A stretch of 9,508 nucleotides of DNA from a bacterium. Its GTDB lineage: Bacteria; Actinomycetota; Acidimicrobiia; Acidimicrobiales; CATQHL01. Of this stretch, positions 5,525 through 9,508 are shown piece by piece. The position numbers were made by a program, and so were the translations under genes. The notes under the pieces are model-generated. The model did no database searches, was not told the DNA's origin, and saw only the letters and a program-made list of their open reading frames with translations. The stretch lies in assembly GCA_028819945.1 (NCBI GenBank), contig JAPPKQ010000038.1, positions 1-9,508 on the forward strand. The letters run 5' to 3'. Numbering within the stretch: the first letter of the stretch is position 1; each line of letters begins with the position of its first letter.

Positions 5525-6558
5525 GGCATGCTCCTCTGTCGCGAGATCGCTGCGAGGCTAGCCGCGACCGCGGACAAGTCCCCAACCTGAAACGCCTCGA
5601 CGGCGCGGGCCGGCACCTGCCGGCGGCGCGCCCGCGTCGGGGCGCCGCCGGGCCTGTCGCAGCGATACCGCCGGCTGCGGCTCAGGCAGCCGCAGGAGGC
5701 AGTGGCGTCCTCCGCAATGGCCTCACGCAGCCAATCCACGCTGCGGGTAACCACCTCGTCCTCGTTCGAACCGTCGGGGAGTGTCCCGATCTCGACACAA
5801 GCCAGACCGCCGAAGCCGGCGGCCCGCAACTCCCCCAACGCACCGCGCAGGTCGAGGTCTCCCTCGCCCAGTGCGCAGCACGGCCACCAGCCGCCGGGAT
5901 TTCCGAAGTCGGCATTCGCCAGCAGGAGATCCTTGACGTGCAGCATCCGCGCGAACGGAGCGATCCGCCGGGTGCCCTCGCAGAGATCCTCGCCGATGCG
6001 CACCAGGTTCGCGGTGTCAAGGACCACGCCCAGGTCGTCCCGGCCGACACGGTCGAGTAACTCGCACAGCGAATCGAGGGTCAGGTCGCAGTGCGTCTCG
6101 ATGGCGAGTTCCATGCCCAGATCAGCGGCTCTGGCACAGGCCTCGGCAACGAGCGGCGCCACGCGGTCCAACACTGACGCCTCGGGCTCCTGGCCCCAGT
6201 GGATGAAGGTTCCCACCACGATGCGCACCAGGCGGCACCCTGCGGCGGCCGCGATCGGCAACGCATCCAGCATCCGCCGGCGGGCCGCCGCCGACATGCC
6301 CATCTGCAGCCCGCCGGGGTGCCCCCAGGCCAGCACCAGTTCGAGCCCGTACTCAGCGGCCTGCGACGCCAGCCGCTCGGGCAGCGCCGGGTCGTCCATC
6401 GGCAGGTAGCAGGTCTCCAGACTCACCCCGTCGAGGCCCAACTCCCCGGCGCGACGCATGAAGTCCTCGTGGCTCCAGCGGATGCCCGGATCCTCCTCCC
6501 CTTCCCGCAACTCGCCGAAGTAGCGGTGGTAGGAGTAGCTGTCGAGCCCGAGTCGCAT
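5506..6558 (-). CDS. TIM-barrel sugar phosphate isomerase/epimerase family protein
   Basis: The 350-residue frame encodes a xylose-isomerase-like TIM barrel (AP endonuclease 2 fold), a family that isomerises or epimerises sugars and keto-sugars with a divalent metal. Likely metal ligands are Glu154 (AIETHCD), Asp181 (VVLDTANL), His207 (MLHVKD) and Glu256 (CVEIG); LGEGDLDL (230-237) is the usual final-strand lead-in. The barrel is complete by about residue 283. The remaining 65 or so residues are arginine- and cysteine-rich, use codons rare in the rest of the operon, and run into the E1 beta gene. A stop in an adjacent frame (5682-5684) would give a normal-length protein, so a small frame error or non-functional tail is likely. 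The start ATG 6558 has only a weak purine-rich site and lies 42 bases after the oxidoreductase stop. Substrate unknown. Confidence 0.9.
   Translation of the reverse strand: MRLGLDSYSYHRYFGELREGEEDPGIRWSHEDFMRRAGELGLDGVSLETCYLPMDDPALPERLASQAAEYGLELVLAWGHPGGLQMGMSAAARRRMLDALPIAAAAGCRLVRIVVGTFIHWGQEPEASVLDRVAPLVAEACARAADLGMELAIETHCDLTLDSLCELLDRVGRDDLGVVLDTANLVRIGEDLCEGTRRIAPFARMLHVKDLLLANADFGNPGGWWPCCALGEGDLDLRGALGELRAAGFGGLACVEIGTLPDGSNEDEVVTRSVDWLREAIAEDATASCGCLSRSRRYRCDRPGGAPTRARRRQVPARAVEAFQVGDLSAVAASLAAISRQRSMPWHECA
5675..5695. other. Perfect hairpin in the tail of the isomerase frame
   Basis: CTGCGGCT (5675-5682) and AGCCGCAG (5688-5695) pair over a five-base loop. The hairpin lies where the isomerase family similarity ends and spans the alternative-frame stop at 5682-5684. 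It could be a transcript-stability or attenuating structure between the two sugar genes and the dehydrogenase genes. Confidence 0.35.
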
Positions 6559-6600
6559 CCCGCGGCGCCCCCGCTGCGGAGCCTCCGGGTTCCCCTCGCC

Positions 6601-7698
6601 TCAGGCGCCCGCGCCCTCCACCGAGGCAGGCGCTCCCAGGCGCACGCTCTCGTACGCGGCGTGGACCACCTCCACCGACCGCGCCCCCACGTCGCCCGGC
6701 GAGCGGTTCGGCACGTCGCGGCCCAGGGTCAGGTCCACCAGCGTGTTGGGCGGGCCCTCGCAGGTGTACAGCCCCGCCGACGGCGGCAGATCCACCTTGT
6801 TGTCGTTGCCGTCGGTGTAGTGCCACAGGAAGTCGCGCTCGAAGTCCAGGATCAACTGCCCGGCGCTGCCGTAGATCCGGATCAGCAACTGATGCCGCGG
6901 CCAGATCTCGTCCAGAGAGTCGTCGGCGTTCGCCGGGCCCGGGCAGCTGGCGCCGCTGAGGGTTCCGGTCGCACCGGAGGCGTAGCGGATCGTGATGGCG
7001 TCGTGCAGATCCACACGCGCCCCGACGTTGTTCATGAAGCCGAACACCTGCGCCGCCCGGTCCCCGGTGAGCCACAGCGCCATCCCCATGGCGTGGCTGA
7101 GCTGCGCCGGCGCGTAGCCGCCGCCGGAGACCTTCGGGTCGGTCCAGGTGTCCCAGTCCGGCATGAGGTCGGTAGCGGAACCCTCATAGGCGCCGGTGGC
7201 CCTCAGCAGCTCGCGGGTTCCCGAGGCCATCTGCACCATCACATGCTCGATGTCGCCGACGCCGCCGGCTTCGGTCATGAGGCGCTTCGCCTCGATCCCC
7301 AGCGGGCCGTAGTGCCAGCCGAACGAGATGAGGTAGTGACGGCCGAGCCGCTCGGCGGTCTCGTGCAGGTCCCAGGCCTCGGCGGGATCGATCGTGACCG
7401 GCTTCTCGCACAGCACGTTGGCCCCGGCCTCCAGCGCCGCCTTGGCGTGCTCGTGATGGAGGACCGAGGGTCCCGCCACGACCACCGCGTCGAGCCCGTG
7501 CTCGAGGGCGTCGCGGTAGTCCTCGCTGGCATGGGCGAACCCGAACCGATCCTGCACGAACTGCAGGGCCTCGGCGCCCTTGCGCACCACCGACACCAGC
7601 TCCACGTCGTCGCGTGCCGCCAGGACGGGGATGTGGTTGCTGACCGCCCACGATCCGGCGCCGATGACCCCGACCCGCACCTTGCCCGAACCACCCAT
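6601..7698 (-). CDS. Gfo/Idh/MocA family NAD(P)-dependent oxidoreductase
   Basis: The 365-residue protein has the two-domain layout of the Gfo/Idh/MocA family, cytoplasmic dehydrogenases that oxidise sugars, inositols and their derivatives. Residues 7-18 form the Rossmann start VRVGVIGAGSWA; NVLCEKPVTIDPAEAWDL (94-111) carries the family Glu-Lys-Pro motif at 98-100. The C-terminal domain begins near residue 122 and contains SGGGY (191-195) with His202 in LSHAMGMALWL, placed like the family's catalytic His. ATG 7698 is chosen: GGGAGG lies seven bases upstream, and the 36 codons before it have no homology. It is the first gene of the minus-strand run ending with the lipoyl protein, and diverges from the SDR gene across 155 bases. 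The family's substrates vary widely, so only a sugar-type alcohol substrate is inferred. Confidence 0.93.
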   Translation of the reverse strand: MGGSGKVRVGVIGAGSWAVSNHIPVLAARDDVELVSVVRKGAEALQFVQDRFGFAHASEDYRDALEHGLDAVVVAGPSVLHHEHAKAALEAGANVLCEKPVTIDPAEAWDLHETAERLGRHYLISFGWHYGPLGIEAKRLMTEAGGVGDIEHVMVQMASGTRELLRATGAYEGSATDLMPDWDTWTDPKVSGGGYAPAQLSHAMGMALWLTGDRAAQVFGFMNNVGARVDLHDAITIRYASGATGTLSGASCPGPANADDSLDEIWPRHQLLIRIYGSAGQLILDFERDFLWHYTDGNDNKVDLPPSAGLYTCEGPPNTLVDLTLGRDVPNRSPGDVGARSVEVVHAAYESVRLGAPASVEGAGA

Positions 7699-7805
7699 CA
7701 GGGAACCTCCCGTTTCCTTCGCCGGAGCCTCGGTGACTCCGATACCGCTACCAGGGGCCGGACACCGCCTCGCCCCGGCGGCACAGAGTAGGCCGTGACC
7801 GGGCA

Positions 7806-7827
7806 TCAGGGGATAACGTGCCCCTGA
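7806..7827. promoter_or_regulatory. Inverted repeat over a -10-like element before the SDR gene
   Basis: TCAGGGG (7806-7812) and CCCCTGA (7821-7827) form a perfect 7-bp inverted repeat with an eight-base centre. GATAAC at 7812-7817, a 4/6 match to TATAAT, lies inside it, 36 bases before the SDR start. This could be an operator in the divergent promoter region (7699-7853) or a leader hairpin. No good -35 hexamer was found. Confidence 0.35.
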
Positions 7828-7853
7828 CCCGCAGCCGGACCCGGAGGGTACCC

Positions 7854-8624
7854 ATGAGCACCGACAGCACAGACGCCGCAGCGACGAGCGACCCGGTGGC
7901 GCCCTCCTTCGGTGGGTTCGAAGGGCGCGTGGCGGTGGTCACCGGCGCCGGCAGGGGCATCGGCCGAGCCACCGCCGACACTCTCGTCGCCAAGGGCGCC
8001 TGCACGGCGTACCTCGACGTGAAAGCCCCCGAGCCGCCTCTCGACGGCGGCGAGTGCAGCCTGTTCGTCCACTGCGACGTGACCGACGAGGCCTCCGTCG
8101 ACGCCGCCTTCACGACCGTCGAGGAAGCCTGGGGGACGATCTCCATCCTCGTCAACAACGCCGGGATCTTCTGGATCCGGCCGCTGGCCGAGATCACCCT
8201 CGAGGCCTGGAACCAGATGATGGCCGTCAACACCACCGGCGCCTTCCTCTGCGCCCGGCGGGCGCTGCCGGGCATGCGCGCCCAGGGCTACGGGCGCCTC
8301 ATCGCCCTGGGCTCCTCGGCCGGCAAGACCGGCGGAGCCAAGGAGACGGCCGCGTACGGCGCCTCGAAGGCGGCCATCATGGCCCTGGCCAAGTCCATCG
8401 CCACCGAGTACGCCGCCGACGGCATCACCTCCAATGCGCTGGCGCCCGCCCTGATCAACACCGACATGGTGGCCGGCATCGCCGACCTCGCCGGGCGCAT
8501 CCCCGTGGGGCGCCTCGGCGAGCCCGCCGACATCGCCGCCGCCGTCGTATTCCTGGCCAGCGAGGAGGCGGGCTTCATCACCGGCGAGGTGATGGACATC
8601 AACGGAGGCTTCCTCATCGATTGA
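7854..8624 (+). CDS. Short-chain dehydrogenase/reductase (classical SDR)
   Basis: This 256-residue protein is a classical SDR that moves hydride between NAD(H) or NADP(H) and a hydroxyl/keto group. Motifs are complete: cofactor loop TGAGRGIG (30-37), NNAG (101-104), Asn126, catalytic Ser155, Tyr168 and Lys172 (YGASK), and the C-terminal GEVMDINGGFLID. Asp55 at the end of the second strand (YLDVK) favours NAD over NADP. The N-terminus has about 22 extra residues rich in Ser, Thr, Asp and Ala before the first strand. ATG 7854 is supported by GGAGGG (7843-7848) five bases upstream. It is divergent from the Gfo/Idh/MocA gene. By context it may oxidise a sugar lactol or a keto-deoxy sugar acid, as SDRs do in non-phosphorylating deoxy-sugar pathways, but the sequence does not fix the substrate. 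Confidence 0.95.
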   Translation: MSTDSTDAAATSDPVAPSFGGFEGRVAVVTGAGRGIGRATADTLVAKGACTAYLDVKAPEPPLDGGECSLFVHCDVTDEASVDAAFTTVEEAWGTISILVNNAGIFWIRPLAEITLEAWNQMMAVNTTGAFLCARRALPGMRAQGYGRLIALGSSAGKTGGAKETAAYGASKAAIMALAKSIATEYAADGITSNALAPALINTDMVAGIADLAGRIPVGRLGEPADIAAAVVFLASEEAGFITGEVMDINGGFLID

Positions 8625-8641
8625 TTGCTGCCCACTGCTTC

Positions 8642-8663
8642 GTATCACGAAACGTGATACATT
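8642..8663 (+). promoter_or_regulatory. Palindromic operator overlapping the toxin-antitoxin promoter
   Basis: GTATCACG (8642-8649), AAA, CGTGATAC (8653-8660) is a perfect 8-bp inverted repeat of 19 bases. TACATT (8658-8663), a 4/6 match to TATAAT, overlaps its right end and stops six bases before the antitoxin ATG. A bound repressor would block RNA polymerase, the expected arrangement for autoregulation by a ribbon-helix-helix antitoxin. Transcription probably starts at or next to the ATG, which has no good ribosome site. Confidence 0.7.
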
Positions 8664-8669
8664 AGGCGC

Positions 8670-8909
8670 ATGGCACGCGCCATCTCCGTTCGCCTCGACG
8701 ACGAGACCCACAGGGCCCTGCGTCGGCTGGAGGCCACGGGCATGACCTGCTCGCAGGCAATACGTGCCGCCGTCGTGGCCGCAGCGGCCCGCCTCACCGA
8801 GCACCGGGCGCTCGCCGCTGAGGTGGCGGCGCTGGAAGCCGACGAAGCGGACCGCCGCGAGGTGCTCGCCGTCGCCGACCTGATGGAGGAACTGCGTGCG
8901 CCGGGGTGA
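8670..8909 (+). CDS. Ribbon-helix-helix (CopG/Arc-type) antitoxin
   Basis: The 79-residue protein starts with a ribbon-helix-helix DNA-binding domain: strand AISVRLDDET (residues 4-13), first helix HRALRRLEATG, and a second helix from SQAIRAAVVAAAARL. These proteins dimerise and bind palindromic operators through the N-terminal strand. The C-terminal half is acidic and helical (EVAALEADEADRREVLAVADLMEEL), the usual part that wraps and neutralises a toxin. It overlaps the downstream MazF-like gene by 14 bases, so the two are translated together. ATG 8670 is preceded by a perfect palindrome and a -10 six bases away, with no clear ribosome site, pointing to a leaderless message and self-repression. 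Function is inferred from fold and pairing. Confidence 0.88.
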   Translation: MARAISVRLDDETHRALRRLEATGMTCSQAIRAAVVAAAARLTEHRALAAEVAALEADEADRREVLAVADLMEELRAPG

Positions 8910-9213
8910 CATCGTCACCTTGCGCCTGCCGAAGGGAACCGGCCACGAGCAGCACGGTCGCCGCTTCGGTGTCGTCGTGCAGTCCGACGCGTTCCTGCCC
9001 CGCTCCGTGGTCTTGGTCGCTCCGACCTCCCGCAGCGCCAGACCCGCCACCTTCCGCCCCGAGATCACCGTGGGCGACACCTCCACACGAGTCCTGGTGG
9101 AGCAAATCGGAGCAGTGGACGTCAGCCGCCTCGGCGATCCCGCCGGTCACCTCACCGCCGACGAACAGTGGGCCGTCGACACCGCGCTGCTCACCGTCCT
9201 GGACCTCACCTGA
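8896..9213 (+). CDS. mazF: MazF/PemK-family type II toxin (mRNA interferase)
   Basis: The 105-residue protein matches the MazF/PemK/CcdB-like fold; most members are ribonucleases that cut mRNA at short motifs and stop growth until neutralised by the paired antitoxin. Conserved parts are the N-terminal RRGDIV strand, the basic GRRFGVVVQSDAF segment with the catalytic-type Arg, the Ser/Thr-bearing VLVAPTS strand, VLVEQIGAVD and the closing helix LTADEQWAVDTALLTVL. GTG 8896 is the start: GGAGGA (8885-8890) lies five bases upstream inside the antitoxin gene, and the family pattern starts at once. The 14-base overlap with the antitoxin is typical for such operons. The cleavage site cannot be predicted. 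Confidence 0.9.
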   Translation: MRRGDIVTLRLPKGTGHEQHGRRFGVVVQSDAFLPRSVVLVAPTSRSARPATFRPEITVGDTSTRVLVEQIGAVDVSRLGDPAGHLTADEQWAVDTALLTVLDLT

Positions 9214-9214
9214 G

Positions 9215-9266
9215 CGCCCCGCCGATCACACCACCGGGTTGACCGGTGGCCACAGAGATCGGGGCG
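9215..9266. terminator. Two-tier hairpin after the toxin gene
   Basis: CCACCGG (9231-9237) pairs with CCGGTGG (9243-9249) over the loop GTTGA. An outer stem pairs CGCCCC (9215-9220) and GATC (9224-9227) with GATC (9257-9260) and GGGGCG (9261-9266), leaving a three-base bulge. It begins two bases after the toxin stop and ends before the DUF433 ribosome site. Likely a terminator or transcript-stability element; there is no T tract. Confidence 0.5.
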
Positions 9267-9292
9267 GTGTCCGCGCAGGGACGAGGGGTAGC

Positions 9293-9508
9293 ATGTCGGA
9301 TGTGGATCTCAGCGCAATGATCGAGACTCGCCCGGGCATCCGGAGCGGAAAGCCGTGCTTCAAAGGCACGCGGATCGCCGTTTACGACGTACTGGACTAC
9401 CTCGCGTCGGGTATGACCCCCGCTGAGATCGTCGACGACTTCCCCGAACTGACCGAGGATCACATCCGCGCGGCAATCCAGTTCGCGGCGATGCGTGAAC
9501 GTCGCCTG
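9293..9508 (+). CDS. DUF433 protein, probable antitoxin (runs off the right edge)
   Basis: The frame from ATG 9293 is open for 72 codons to the window end. It carries the DUF433 pattern: RPGIRSGKPCFKGTRIAVYDVL, then SGMTPAEIVDDFPELTEDHIRAAIQFAA, a small winged-helix-like domain of roughly this length. GAGGGG (9283-9288) lies four bases upstream. DUF433 proteins are commonly found next to PIN-like DUF5615 toxins and are regarded as their antitoxins, so a toxin gene is expected just beyond the window. Only a few C-terminal residues are likely missing. The location directly after another toxin-antitoxin pair supports the reading. Confidence 0.88.
   Translation, partial: MSDVDLSAMIETRPGIRSGKPCFKGTRIAVYDVLDYLASGMTPAEIVDDFPELTEDHIRAAIQFAAMRERRL

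Noticed and set aside
6199..7791. 530-codon plus-strand open frame opposite the oxidoreductase and isomerase genes
   Set aside because: It is antisense to two well-conserved enzymes, is rich in Arg, His, Gly and Val, and has no domain pattern or convincing ribosome site.
7699..7806. 36-codon N-terminal extension of the Gfo/Idh/MocA protein
   Set aside because: It covers the divergent promoter region, resembles neither a signal peptide nor the family, and the internal ATG has a strong GGGAGG site.
7806..9086. 426-codon minus-strand open frame opposite the SDR and toxin-antitoxin genes
   Set aside because: It is antisense to three genes with clear family motifs and has low-complexity Gly/Val/Asp composition.
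1..9508. tRNA, rRNA, CRISPR arrays, insertion sequences or transposase genes
   Set aside because: No cloverleaf with a T-loop motif, no regularly spaced repeats, and no transposase or integrase motifs were seen on either strand.

Overview
The window is a GC-rich, gene-dense bacterial stretch. It has Shine-Dalgarno starts of the GGGAGG type, several GTG starts, two genes that look leaderless, and long meaningless open frames opposite real genes. This fits a high-GC actinobacterium, possibly an acidimicrobial lineage. That placement is inferred from style and gene content, not from a marker gene.

Layout. Positions 1-189 (-) hold the start of an exported lipoprotein running off the left edge. 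Positions 415-729 (+) encode an L-rhamnose mutarotase-type sugar mutarotase. It converges on a mandelate racemase/enolase-superfamily enzyme (764-1929, -), whose reading frame is broken by an 88-base stretch of only G and C (979-1066) that looks like a sequence or assembly error. A YbdK-type carboxylate-amine ligase (2053-3189, +) stands alone. Next comes a five-gene minus-strand run read from 7698 down to 3233: Gfo/Idh/MocA oxidoreductase, TIM-barrel sugar isomerase/epimerase, 2-oxo acid dehydrogenase E1 beta, E1 alpha, and a free-standing 78-residue lipoyl domain. An SDR dehydrogenase (7854-8624, +) diverges from it. The right end is a stability/defence-type patch: a ribbon-helix-helix antitoxin overlapping a MazF/PemK-like toxin (8670-9213), then a DUF433 protein (9293 to the right edge).

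How the parts fit. The mutarotase, the acid-sugar dehydratase/racemase-type enolase homologue, two NAD(P)-dependent sugar oxidoreductases, the sugar isomerase and the 2-oxo acid dehydrogenase E1 pair together suggest oxidation of a sugar or sugar acid to a 2-oxo acid and then oxidative decarboxylation. The lipoprotein could be part of the uptake system. The substrate cannot be read from the sequence. The dehydrogenase module is unusual: E1 beta precedes E1 alpha, and the only E2-like piece is a bare lipoyl domain with no E3-binding or acyltransferase domain.

Control signals. A perfect 19-bp palindrome overlaps the -10 of the toxin-antitoxin operon. Smaller inverted repeats lie before the mutarotase and the SDR gene. 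GC-rich hairpins without T tracts follow the mutarotase, the ligase and the toxin.
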